Positions 16,499 to 26,176 of a stretch of 64,000 bases of DNA are shown one piece after another (positions within the stretch are counted from its first letter, which is position 1; each line of letters opens with the position of its first letter). The notes beneath the pieces are model-generated. The model was not told where the DNA came from. It saw only the letters and a list, made by a program, of their open reading frames with translations, and searched no databases. Source of the stretch: Flagellimonas aequoris (GTDB lineage: Bacteria; Bacteroidota; Bacteroidia; Flavobacteriales; Flavobacteriaceae); the NCBI RefSeq assembly GCF_003584165.1, contig NZ_QXFJ01000028.1, positions 1-64,000 on the forward strand, read 5' to 3'. A program made the translations under genes and the position numbers.

Positions 16499-18913
16499 TT
16501 ATTCGGTTCTTAAACTTTTTACGGGATTGGCGGAGGCCGCTTTTATGGTACGTGTTCCCACAGTAATAAAGGCAATGAGGGTGGCCAATAGTCCAGCTCC
16601 CAAAAAGAACAGGGGACTTAAACTTACATGGGTGGCATAGTTCTGCAGCCATTCATTTAAAAAGTACCATGCAATTGGTGTGGCAATCAAAAAGGCAATG
16701 CCCACCAACTTCAAGAAATCCTTGGTGAGGAGTAACGCTACGGAAGAGATGCTGGCGCCTATTACTTTACGCACGCCTATTTCCTTGGTGCGCTGTGCCA
16801 CTACCAACATGGAAATGGCAAACAGTCCGATACAGCTTAGCAGAATGCCCAAGATGCTTCCGCTGGTGATGATGGTCGCCATGGTCTTTTCACGCCTAAA
16901 AGTACGGTCCACGTTCTCATCCAAAAAAGAGCCTAAAAACTCTGCCTGCGGCTCTACTTTTTCCCATGCATCCTTGATGGCGTCAAAGGATTTGGCAACA
17001 TTTTTAGGGGCCACTTTCACATAAGCATAATAAAGGTCCCAATCTTTGTTCATGAACAATGTCAAAGGCTGTATTTTTCTGCTAATATCTTGAAAATTAA
17101 AGTCCTTGACCACACCGATTACGGAATAGGTAACATTGTCATCCATGGGAATGGTTATGGAAAGTGGGTCTTCGTCCCCAAGCTGTTTGGCCATGGATTC
17201 GTTGATGACCAAGCTAAGGCTATCGGTGGCGAAATCCCTATCGAACATACGCCCGGCAACCAACTGTAGGTCCAAAGTCTTTACATAGTCATAGTCTACA
17301 GTCAAGGCATTGGTAACTACGCCCCGCCCCTTATAGTCAAAACCCATCATGCTGCTGGATTGACTACCATCTCGGCCCCTCCCCAAATTGTTGTCGGCCC
17401 CAGAAACGCTGACGATATCGGGATTGTTCTTGAGCTCATCACGGAGTAGGTCCACTACACTATAACCGTTCTTTTTTCCATTTAATGGGATGGAGACCAC
17501 CTGCTCTTTATTGTACCCCAAATCCTTGTTGCGCATAAATTCAATTTGACCATGCAGTACCAAGGTTCCCGTGATCAAAAGAATGGCAATGGTAAACTGA
17601 AGGACAATCAGCCCATTGCGCAATCGGTTCTTGCCCACATCCAATTTTCCCTTAAGGGCCCGAAGGGTACCTAATTTACTCATTAACAAAGCTGGGTAGC
17701 CTCCCGCAATGAGTGTAATGATGAAGACGGCAAGGGTAAAAAGGATAAGCACACTAGGCTGTGTAACGTCGGCAAAGGAAGCCTTGGTGTTAAAAAGTGT
17801 CTTGAACGGGTTCAGGAGGAGGTTGCTTACCACCATCCCCAATAGTACGGATACGGCAAACACCAAAAGACTTTCCAACCAAAATTGAAAGAATAGTTGT
17901 TTTTTAATGGCCCCCAGGGTCTTGCGCATTCCAATTTCCTTCAATCGTTTTTCGCTTAGTGCAATACTCATGTTGATGAAATTGGCACTTACGATGAAGA
18001 TGATCACCAAGGCAATTCCCAAGATCATGTATGGAAAAATACGGATTACTTTGGCTGTACCAGTAGTGTATGAAGCAAAATGTCTATCGGTGATGGGCAT
18101 CAAGTGAAATTGTTTGTATCTCCCATCGGCATTTGGAAGAGCTCCATCGCGGATATCGCTTTCTATGCCTCCTTTATAGTGAAGGGTTGTAAAGGGAATC
18201 GTGTTTTCCTCAAATTGTGCCACGGAAACTCCTTTCTCCAGTTGAAGATATATAGGATGGAACTGTGAGTCCCATCTATCCTTGTTGGGCAGGTATTCGG
18301 GATGGTTCTCAAAGGGCACCACAATTTCAAAGTCAACACTACTGTTGCTGGGCGTGTCCGCGAGTACGGAAGCAATGGTAAAGGGCTGTTCTTCCCTGCC
18401 AATTTTTAGAGAAATGGTCTTGCCAATTATGTTATCGGTCGTTCCGAATATTTTTTTGGCGCCTTCCTCGGTAACCCCTACCGAATTCTTGTTGGGCAAG
18501 GGATTTTCAGAGTTCCCCATAAGGGTCGGGTAGGTGAAAATATCAAAAAAAGAAGGGTCTACATATTCGGCATCCAAACTCAGTTCCTTGGTGTTATATG
18601 TTATCAAGACATCTTCGCTTACTGAACGGGCAATATGTTTTATGCCCGGCACCTCTTCTTCAAGGGCAGGGGCCAAGGGGACAGGGTTTGATACACTGAT
18701 CTCAGGGCCTCTTGGTGTTTGATGTGCCAGGTAAAGTTGATAGGCAGAGTCCTTGTTCTCGTTGAATTGATCATAGGAAAGTTCAAAAAGGGCCGTCATG
18801 GTCAAGAGAATGGCCACGGCAAAGGCGCAGGTAAGCCCCACAATATTGGCTAGGGTGAAGACTTTATTCTTCAATAAATTTCTCCAAGCGATTTTTAAAT
18901 AGTTCTTAATCAT
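16499..18913 (-). CDS. Array permease 12: duplicated FtsX/MacB-type ABC permease
   Basis: 804 residues, MIKNYLKIAWRNLLKNKVF at the start. The post-helix signature is weak (FELSYDQF...SAYQL). Coupling motifs are KRLKEIGMRKTLGA and RTKEIGVRKVIGA; the C-terminus is NPVKSLRTE. The last periplasm-facing segment before the final helix is NYATHVSLSPLFFLGAG, without the double Trp (WW) seen in most of the other copies, so the final helix differs. The fifth membrane helix (VLQFTIAILLITGTLVL) begins the second module near the middle of the chain, as in all copies. It ends 11 bases before permease 13 starts. Confidence 0.9.
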   Translation of the reverse strand: MIKNYLKIAWRNLLKNKVFTLANIVGLTCAFAVAILLTMTALFELSYDQFNENKDSAYQLYLAHQTPRGPEISVSNPVPLAPALEEEVPGIKHIARSVSEDVLITYNTKELSLDAEYVDPSFFDIFTYPTLMGNSENPLPNKNSVGVTEEGAKKIFGTTDNIIGKTISLKIGREEQPFTIASVLADTPSNSSVDFEIVVPFENHPEYLPNKDRWDSQFHPIYLQLEKGVSVAQFEENTIPFTTLHYKGGIESDIRDGALPNADGRYKQFHLMPITDRHFASYTTGTAKVIRIFPYMILGIALVIIFIVSANFINMSIALSEKRLKEIGMRKTLGAIKKQLFFQFWLESLLVFAVSVLLGMVVSNLLLNPFKTLFNTKASFADVTQPSVLILFTLAVFIITLIAGGYPALLMSKLGTLRALKGKLDVGKNRLRNGLIVLQFTIAILLITGTLVLHGQIEFMRNKDLGYNKEQVVSIPLNGKKNGYSVVDLLRDELKNNPDIVSVSGADNNLGRGRDGSQSSSMMGFDYKGRGVVTNALTVDYDYVKTLDLQLVAGRMFDRDFATDSLSLVINESMAKQLGDEDPLSITIPMDDNVTYSVIGVVKDFNFQDISRKIQPLTLFMNKDWDLYYAYVKVAPKNVAKSFDAIKDAWEKVEPQAEFLGSFLDENVDRTFRREKTMATIITSGSILGILLSCIGLFAISMLVVAQRTKEIGVRKVIGASISSVALLLTKDFLKLVGIAFLIATPIAWYFLNEWLQNYATHVSLSPLFFLGAGLLATLIAFITVGTRTIKAASANPVKSLRTE

Positions 18914-18941
18914 GGTGTCTTTTTTAATGATGAATTTTAAT

Positions 18942-21344
18942 TTATTCCTGTCTTAGCGCGTCCACTGGATTTTGATTGGCTGTACGGGTATAGTTTATAC
19001 CCGCAATCAATGCCACCAATAGTAATATGAATAGGCTACAAGCCGCAAAGAGTCCCCAATGTAGATGAACCTTGAAGGCAAAATTTTGCATCCATTTGTC
19101 AGCAGTGAACCAAGCGCCTATCAATCCAAGGAGAACAGCGGGTACGGCCACATATTCCAAATCGGAAATAAATGCTTTTAATATGTCCCAGAGGGTTGCC
19201 CCATTAATTCTTCTAATGGCGAGTTCTTTTCTACGTCGGGCAGATTCATTGAAGGTATAGCCCAGCAATCCGATGATGGTAACCAATAGGATGATAATAT
19301 TTCCAATGAGCATGGCATTACGGAATCCTTTTTGCCCTTTATAGGCATTCAATTGTTCCGCCTCAAGGCTTTTGATTTCTGCATCATCATACGGAAAACC
19401 TAAGTTAAAGACCTCAGTAATTTTGCTCATAAGCCCTTCTTGAGCCCCTTCATGGGCCTTGACCATAATATTAAAGGACATGGAGGGATTTTCAATTTTC
19501 AGTTGTTCAAATCGTTCTTCCGGCAGATAAAAAAACACAGAGGGCCTTACATCCGGGTCAGATATTGAGCGAACCACAAAATCGGGGAATACCCCGCGAA
19601 TGGTGGTGCTTCCATGTTCGGTAACGGTAATTTGCTTACCAAGGACACCATCTGTCCACCCGTTGTTTAATTTTAACAATTCGGCGCCTTTTTTACTGAT
19701 GAGTACATCATTGGCAATGGCTTCTTTACTGGTAAAATCCTCTCCTTCGTCCACTTTGATGCCCAATATGGAAAGATAGTTGCCGTCTGCTTCATAAAAA
19801 TCGGCCACATTGAACAAATCTCGTTTTTCATCAGGTGAAAGCACATTGTTTCCGGATGCACCACTGATCGGCACATCATAGCCCAAACCAACCGTTTCGA
19901 TCTCGGGCATGGCCCTTAATTCATTTAAAACCGTCGAGAGCTTGTTACCATCCATGCCTTCGGTAGAGCCATAGTAGACACCTTCGGCACTATAACCATG
20001 GTCGGCATTTTTCATACTGTTGTACTGCAGTGTTACAATAACCAGTACAGTGAGGATAAATGTGGCCCCTACGAATTGGAAAGACAGCAGGACCAGCTTC
20101 CATTTCCCTCTTTTTTGTTGGTAGTCCCTGAAAGCTGTGGCCACGGGGACACGTGAAAAAAATCGCCCAGGAAAATAACTGGTAACGAAAATAAGAGACA
20201 CCACAAGCAATGCCAATGGAACAATAACGTATGGATTCAATACCGAAGAAAGGCTGTGTCCCCATTGAGCCTCGGCCATAGGTTTAAGTGCCCATATCAT
20301 AAGTAGGGCGCCTACAATGGAAACAAGAAAAAGGACAGCGGTTTCGGAAAAAATCATTTGCTGTAAATTCTTTGTCTCGGCCCCACAGGTTTTGTGTATA
20401 GCGGAACTCTTGGCCCGCGTAACCAATGTTCCCATAGTCAACAGAATATAGTTCATCAAGGAAACGAACAGTACGGCCAGGGCAATAGTGGAGAGGATAA
20501 CAATCATGTCCTTCACATTGTCCACATGTATTTTCTTGATGGGCATGAAGGAATATTGCAGTACAATGCCTTGTTGTTCCTCTTCCATTTTTTCAATATC
20601 CTGATGCTTTACCTGCATGGCACGAACAGCGTGGGCCAAATCTTTCGGATTTGTTCCAGGACTCAGCTTTACACAGGCATAATACCGATCATTGCCCATC
20701 CAGTTGGTGGTACCGTCCCATGAAAAGAATTGGGTGGTTGAGACCATGGAAACCAAGATGTCATAGGTATAGTTTGTGTTCTCGGGCAAGGTTTTGAACA
20801 CACCACCTATGGTGAGTTCTTTGTTTGGATAGTTCTTTATACTGATAACCTTTCCGACAACATCCCCTCCTATATTTTCCGCAAGTTCTTGGGAGACCAT
20901 ACAGGTCATGGGACTCTTGAGTATTTCTTGTGGATTTCCACTGATCATGGGTATGGGAAGCACATCGAACAAATGTTCATCTGCCAATGAAATGCTAGCG
21001 TCATAACTGTTCAGGTCATCAGTATAGATAACGTGATCACCAATGGAGTTGAGACGGGTAGCCGCTTCTATACCTGGCACTTCTGCTTTAAGGCCCGGAG
21101 CAATGGCCCCGCTTACCCTTGGGAAACTTTCCAATTTGTCCGAGGATTTGTCCATCTTAAAGTTTTCGTGCACCACATAAATGCGGTCTGCATCCGGATA
21201 AAAACTATCATAACTATAATAGTACAGCACCTCGGAAAGGAGCAATATCCCGAATGCCAGCCCTGCGGTCAAAGATATGATCCTGGTAAAGGCATGTTCC
21301 CCTTTTCGGAACAACCTGCGGAATGCCAATTTTAAATTGTTCAT
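18942..21344 (-). CDS. Array permease 11: divergent duplicated FtsX-type ABC permease
   Basis: 800 residues and the most diverged of the thirteen. It begins MNNLKLAFRRLFRKGEHAF rather than with the LKIAWRNL consensus. The first coupling segment is degenerate (TRAKSSAIHKTCGA; the usual KEIG/KEVG is lost), while the second is partly kept (RRRKELAIRRINGAT). The C-terminus is NPVDALRQE. The membrane layout (one helix, large periplasmic domain, three helices, then the same again) is preserved, so it is a folded transporter subunit and not a pseudogene. Loss of the first coupling motif may mean that only one half of the pseudo-dimer engages an ATPase. Confidence 0.87.
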   Translation of the reverse strand: MNNLKLAFRRLFRKGEHAFTRIISLTAGLAFGILLLSEVLYYYSYDSFYPDADRIYVVHENFKMDKSSDKLESFPRVSGAIAPGLKAEVPGIEAATRLNSIGDHVIYTDDLNSYDASISLADEHLFDVLPIPMISGNPQEILKSPMTCMVSQELAENIGGDVVGKVISIKNYPNKELTIGGVFKTLPENTNYTYDILVSMVSTTQFFSWDGTTNWMGNDRYYACVKLSPGTNPKDLAHAVRAMQVKHQDIEKMEEEQQGIVLQYSFMPIKKIHVDNVKDMIVILSTIALAVLFVSLMNYILLTMGTLVTRAKSSAIHKTCGAETKNLQQMIFSETAVLFLVSIVGALLMIWALKPMAEAQWGHSLSSVLNPYVIVPLALLVVSLIFVTSYFPGRFFSRVPVATAFRDYQQKRGKWKLVLLSFQFVGATFILTVLVIVTLQYNSMKNADHGYSAEGVYYGSTEGMDGNKLSTVLNELRAMPEIETVGLGYDVPISGASGNNVLSPDEKRDLFNVADFYEADGNYLSILGIKVDEGEDFTSKEAIANDVLISKKGAELLKLNNGWTDGVLGKQITVTEHGSTTIRGVFPDFVVRSISDPDVRPSVFFYLPEERFEQLKIENPSMSFNIMVKAHEGAQEGLMSKITEVFNLGFPYDDAEIKSLEAEQLNAYKGQKGFRNAMLIGNIIILLVTIIGLLGYTFNESARRRKELAIRRINGATLWDILKAFISDLEYVAVPAVLLGLIGAWFTADKWMQNFAFKVHLHWGLFAACSLFILLLVALIAGINYTRTANQNPVDALRQE

Positions 21345-21374
21345 CGTTGTTTCATTATCGTTTTCACCAAAAAA

Positions 21375-23684
21375 TCATTCTTGCTTTAATGCATCCACTG
21401 GGTTTGCCGATGCTGCGCGCCAACTTTGCCAACTCACCGTGAACAAAGCCACAAGCATGGTCAGTACTCCAGCAAACAGGAATACCCACCAGTTCATATT
21501 TGTTTTATAGGCAAAACCTTCGAGCCATTTATGCATGACGTACCAAGAAAGGGGTACGGCGATCAGGAATGCCAATGCCACCCATTTCACGAAATCTTTG
21601 TTCAAAAGCATCATTACACCACCAATGGTGGCACCGTTCACTTTTCTCACGCCAATTTCTTTTTTCCGTTGCTGCATATAGAAAGTGGCCATGGCCAAGA
21701 TGCCCATGGAGGAGATGATGACCGCCAGAAAGGTAAAATAGCTGATGATCTTTCCTGTGCGCTCTTCTTTTTTGTACCATTGATCTATGGTCTCGTCCAC
21801 AAATTGAACATCGAATTCCACGTCGCCGACAATCCCTGCATAAGTGGACTTTACTTGGTTGATGGTGTTTACAATTCCTTGCCCGTCCACTTTTAAAAAA
21901 ATATTGTCCGCAAAAAATCCGGGTGTTTGTTGACGCAACATGAGAGGCCCAATATTGTCCCGTAATTGTTTAAAATTGAAGTCTTTTACGACCCCTAAAA
22001 TAGGCACCTCGTTCTCTTCCATTTTGAAGGAAACAGGATTGTCCGTGATGCCCAACGTCTTTAGGGCAGCCTCATTCAGGACAACCCCATTGTGTGAATA
22101 GGCCACATCCGTTGGCATGACCTTGATGTCAAACACATCATAAAATGCGGAATCCACTGCAAATTCTTGAAAACTGATTGGTTTTCCCTCGTAATTGAAA
22201 GTCTGGTTACTGCCTCCGCTCAAAGGGCTTTGCCAAGTTATGGAAGCGTCTTTTACACCGGGAATTTTTAGAAGTTCGTCTTTAATGGCCTTTTTTTGGT
22301 TGGTACCTCCTAAATATTGCAAATGGACAATATTGTCCTTGTTGAATCCCAAATCCTTGTTTCTGAGATAATCCGTTTGTTTAAGAATGATCCAACTACA
22401 TGCCAATAGGGAAATGGCCACAGTATACTGGAACGTGATGAAGGCCTTGGCATAGACACTTTTTGCCTTTGTCCGCAATTCTCCCTTCACTACTTCAATG
22501 GGTTTGAAACCTGAAATCTTCAAAGCGGGGACAATACCCGAGATAAAGCCGATCAAGAACAGCATGCCAAGTGCCACCACAATGTTGGTTAGGGTAAGGG
22601 CATGGTTAAGGTTCAAATTGGTTTCCAAAAGGGAATTCAGGGTAGGCTCCAACAATTTGGCAAACAGAAAGGAGATTAAGACGGCAGCAAAACACAGTAC
22701 AAAGGACTCGGCTACCAATTGACGGATCAATTGTTTCTTGGATCCGCCCAATAATTTCTTCACTGCCACTTCCTTGCCCCTAAAGGTAGCCTGTGCAATG
22801 GTTAAGTTGATGTAGTTTCCAACGGCCAGTAAAAGGATAATGAAAACGATAACAGAAAGCACCATGACCATGGTTCTGCTGTTACTTTTGGTTCCATTTC
22901 CTACTTTATTACTAAAATACAGTTCCTTCAATGGGGTGAACTCCACTGTTTTTGCAATACTATCTTGATATAACCAGAAACTCTTTTTGAAATTCTCCAA
23001 AATCTGTGGGGCCTTGGCAGGAAGGTTGGTATTGGGCTTGGCCATCAGATAAATGCTTATAGAACACCAGCCATATTCTTCCATAATGCCCTCAAACCCA
23101 AAGATTTTTTTAAAGGCGCCCAGATTGACCAAGGCATCCTGCTTATTGAAATGGGTGTTCTCTGGAAAGTCGTCCATAATACCGGTAACCGTAAACTTAT
23201 GTTCTGTATTGATGAAAACAGACTTTCCGACGGCATTGGAAGTGCCAAATAACCGCAATGCCATGGATTTGGAGAGCACAATGCCATCCTCGGTCTGGAG
23301 CACATCTTCAGATTCGCCATAAAGCAGGGGAAACGAAAACATGTTAAAAAAACCAGGGTCGACCCCCAAATAATCAAATTTTAGTTTCTGGCTTCCCGAT
23401 GTGGATATTCTACCTGAAACATTTAACACCCTCGTGAAATCCTCAATTTCTGCATATTCCTGTTTTAGATCGGTCGCGATCGGGGGGGAGAAATCCACGG
23501 TTTCATTTTCCAAGCGGTATATTCTGTCCTTGTTCTTATGGAAATCGTCAACGGACAGTTCGCTTTGGATGTAGACCCCAAGCAACAGCACAAAGGTGAG
23601 CGACAGGGCAAACCCCAAAACGGTCACGGTTGTGTACATTTTGTTCCTAGAAAGATGCCTCAGGTATGATTTTAATCCTAACAT
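21375..23684 (-). CDS. Array permease 10: duplicated FtsX/MacB-type ABC permease
   Basis: 769 residues, the shortest copy, starting MLGLKSYLRHLSRNKMYTT. The post-helix signature is SELSVDDF...DRIYRL. The coupling motifs are RGKEVAVKKLLGG (altered) and RKKEIGVRKVNGAT; the C-terminus is NPVDALKQE. Its last 100 residues closely resemble those of permease 9 (both have RKVNGATI, NKDFVKW, FAYKT and VSWQS), which points to a late duplication or gene conversion between the two. The shorter length comes from smaller periplasmic domains. Confidence 0.9.
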   Translation of the reverse strand: MLGLKSYLRHLSRNKMYTTVTVLGFALSLTFVLLLGVYIQSELSVDDFHKNKDRIYRLENETVDFSPPIATDLKQEYAEIEDFTRVLNVSGRISTSGSQKLKFDYLGVDPGFFNMFSFPLLYGESEDVLQTEDGIVLSKSMALRLFGTSNAVGKSVFINTEHKFTVTGIMDDFPENTHFNKQDALVNLGAFKKIFGFEGIMEEYGWCSISIYLMAKPNTNLPAKAPQILENFKKSFWLYQDSIAKTVEFTPLKELYFSNKVGNGTKSNSRTMVMVLSVIVFIILLLAVGNYINLTIAQATFRGKEVAVKKLLGGSKKQLIRQLVAESFVLCFAAVLISFLFAKLLEPTLNSLLETNLNLNHALTLTNIVVALGMLFLIGFISGIVPALKISGFKPIEVVKGELRTKAKSVYAKAFITFQYTVAISLLACSWIILKQTDYLRNKDLGFNKDNIVHLQYLGGTNQKKAIKDELLKIPGVKDASITWQSPLSGGSNQTFNYEGKPISFQEFAVDSAFYDVFDIKVMPTDVAYSHNGVVLNEAALKTLGITDNPVSFKMEENEVPILGVVKDFNFKQLRDNIGPLMLRQQTPGFFADNIFLKVDGQGIVNTINQVKSTYAGIVGDVEFDVQFVDETIDQWYKKEERTGKIISYFTFLAVIISSMGILAMATFYMQQRKKEIGVRKVNGATIGGVMMLLNKDFVKWVALAFLIAVPLSWYVMHKWLEGFAYKTNMNWWVFLFAGVLTMLVALFTVSWQSWRAASANPVDALKQE

Positions 23685-23719
23685 GTCACATTTTCATTTA
23701 ATGGTTCTTTTGATTGGGA

Positions 23720-26137
23720 TCATTCATTTCTTAAACTTTCAACCGGATTGGTCATCGCAGCTTTAATACTTTGCCAGCTTACGGTAAGGAGCGCAATCAT
23801 CAAGGCCAATATTCCCGCCAACGCGAATACCCACCAACTCAAAGGGGTTTTATAGGCAAAAACACTGAGCCATTTGTCCATGGCATACCATGCAATGGGA
23901 ACAGCAATGACAAAGGCCAGCCCGACCCACTTCACAAAATCCTTGTTCAATAAGGAAAGGATTTGGGTAATGGTCGCCCCGTTGACCTTTCTGATCCCAA
24001 TTTCCTTAGTACGTTGTAGGCAGGTATATGATGTTAGCCCAAACAAGCCCAAGGAGGCGATTAGAATGGCGAGCACGGTAAAAAGCTGAAAGGCCTTGGC
24101 AAACTTCTGTTCATCTTTAAAGAGCGCCTCATATTTCTGATCTAAAAAGGTGTAGTTGTAGGTGCTTACCGGGAAAATCTGGTGCCATATCCTGCTCATG
24201 TCATCCAAGGCCTTTTCGGTATTTCCCATGGTCATGGCCTTTCTGTCCAATTTTACCAAAACGTTCTGGGAATTTCTTGTATGTCTTATGACCATTGGCA
24301 CCACAGGGGACTTCATTCCAGAATGGTTGTAATCTTTGATTACCCCTGCCACGGTCCAATCTGTTCCCCAGTACTTAATGGTTTTTCCAACGGCACTTTC
24401 CACATCATGGATTTCCATGAAATGCACCATCTTTTCATTGATCACAACATTGTTGCTCGATTTTTGACTGGTCTGTCTGAACGGACCTCCGGCAACGAAT
24501 TCCATTCCCATTACATCAAAATATTCGGGCCCTGCACTATAATTGTACCAGATATGCTTCTCATCCGTTTTCCCATTTGGGAACGTAATCCCCATATTGG
24601 AGTTTAAATTGTCAAAAGAATCCCCTGGATAGGTTCCTGCTCCCGTAACCTCGGCTACATAGGGACTTTTTCTGAGTTCATCCTCCAGCGCATCAAAACT
24701 TAAATTGAACAATGAGTCGGATGTTTTATTGAGTACCTGTCCTTTTAAGGCAATCACGGGGTCTAAAGTGGCCCCAATAGGGCGGTTTTTGAGAAAATGG
24801 ATCTGCTTATTGGCCATAAAGGTGCCGATCAACAAGGCGATAGTGGCCACAAATTGGCACACGACCAAGGCTTTGATAAAGAATGCCCCCCCAGAAGAGG
24901 TCTGTGCTTTTCCTTTCAGGGCCTTGGTGGGCTTGAACCTGGTAAGTACAAATGCGGGATAAAAAGCAGCCAAAGAAGCACCGACCAACATAATGGCCAA
25001 ATAGGGCAAAAGGGACATCAATTGTGCCTTGTCCAACCCTAAATCTTGCTCCACCAGGGCATTAAAACTTGGAAGCAGAATATAGACACTCAACACGGCA
25101 AGAACAATGGCGATAATATTCAACAGCGACGATTCCAAAAGAAATTGAAGGGCCAGTTGAGGTTTTTTGGCCCCAACAACTTTTCTAATGCCGACTTCCT
25201 TGGCACGTTCCAACGATTTACTGCTGGAAAGGTTCATGTAATTCATCCAACAGAGTAGAAGGGTAATAAAAGCGATAATGGCCAAAAACCGAACATTATT
25301 GCCATTACCGTTGGTTTCTGCCTCATAGGGTTTGTTGGAATTCAGGTGTATGTCCTCAATGGGTTCAATATGGTGCCTTTCGTTTTTCAGCCCCTCTGGG
25401 ACATAGTCCATGATTTTTTGCCCCAACTGGGCAACATCGGCATTTTTATCAACCTTTATATAGGTGAAATATGCATTTTGGTTCCACGTATAATCCCAGT
25501 CCTGTTTAAATCTTTCCCAGGTATAAAAGGTTTTGAGGGAAACCAGAAAATCGTTTTTTAAATGGGTATTGTATCCTTTATTGTCCATTGTCCCCGTTAC
25601 GGTGAACAACAAGTCGTCCGATCCTGCAATTTTCAAGGTCTTTCCTAGGGGGTCTGCGTCACCAAAGATTTTTTTTGACAAAGCGGTGCTCAGTACAATG
25701 GAATAGGGCTCATTCAAGGCATTGGTTACATCCCCTTTTTCCAAAGAGCGACCAAATACATCAAAATATGTAGGGTCTGCCAAGGAAGCGGTAATATGGT
25801 CAAAAATCCCGTCATCGTGCAACAGTACCACTTCACCCAATCGCCTCAGCCTTGCAAATTCCTCAATCTCGGGAAACTGTTCTTGGAGCGTGGGGCCACT
25901 TACAATGTAGGCATTGGCATCTCCGGGAACATATTTTCCTCCTTCAAGATAGTCCATGTATACGCGATACACACGGTCGGAGCCTTCAAATTTGTCATAA
26001 CTGTGCTCATGGTTCACATACAACATGATGAGTATGAAGGAAGCAATCCCAACAGTCAACCCAAAGATGTTGATGAAAGAATATAATTTGTTCTTGAAGA
26101 GGTATCGACTCGCTATTTTTAGATAGAGTTTATACAT
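23720..26137 (-). CDS. Array permease 9: duplicated FtsX/MacB-type ABC permease
   Basis: 805 residues, starting MYKLYLKIASRYLFKNKLY. The signature after helix 1 is HEHSYDKF...DRVYRV. Coupling motifs are RAKEVGIRKVVGA and RTKEIGIRKVNGAT; the C-terminus is NPVESLRNE. The C-terminal module is the close relative of permease 10. The first periplasmic domain carries IVLSTALSKKIFGDADPLGK, the element (here IVLS...KKIFG..DPLGK) that recurs in most copies as a MacB-type periplasmic-core motif. A 39-base gap separates it from permease 8. Confidence 0.9.
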   Translation of the reverse strand: MYKLYLKIASRYLFKNKLYSFINIFGLTVGIASFILIMLYVNHEHSYDKFEGSDRVYRVYMDYLEGGKYVPGDANAYIVSGPTLQEQFPEIEEFARLRRLGEVVLLHDDGIFDHITASLADPTYFDVFGRSLEKGDVTNALNEPYSIVLSTALSKKIFGDADPLGKTLKIAGSDDLLFTVTGTMDNKGYNTHLKNDFLVSLKTFYTWERFKQDWDYTWNQNAYFTYIKVDKNADVAQLGQKIMDYVPEGLKNERHHIEPIEDIHLNSNKPYEAETNGNGNNVRFLAIIAFITLLLCWMNYMNLSSSKSLERAKEVGIRKVVGAKKPQLALQFLLESSLLNIIAIVLAVLSVYILLPSFNALVEQDLGLDKAQLMSLLPYLAIMLVGASLAAFYPAFVLTRFKPTKALKGKAQTSSGGAFFIKALVVCQFVATIALLIGTFMANKQIHFLKNRPIGATLDPVIALKGQVLNKTSDSLFNLSFDALEDELRKSPYVAEVTGAGTYPGDSFDNLNSNMGITFPNGKTDEKHIWYNYSAGPEYFDVMGMEFVAGGPFRQTSQKSSNNVVINEKMVHFMEIHDVESAVGKTIKYWGTDWTVAGVIKDYNHSGMKSPVVPMVIRHTRNSQNVLVKLDRKAMTMGNTEKALDDMSRIWHQIFPVSTYNYTFLDQKYEALFKDEQKFAKAFQLFTVLAILIASLGLFGLTSYTCLQRTKEIGIRKVNGATITQILSLLNKDFVKWVGLAFVIAVPIAWYAMDKWLSVFAYKTPLSWWVFALAGILALMIALLTVSWQSIKAAMTNPVESLRNE

Positions 26138-26176
26138 GCATTAAGTTTTTGTTTGTTCGTGAAGGGCAGCATAAAA

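Noticed and set aside
16488-16652. N-terminal extension of permease 13 into permease 12
   Set aside because: The first 55 residues are antisense-like and out of frame with permease 12's coding; the family start MIKKYL lies at 16487.
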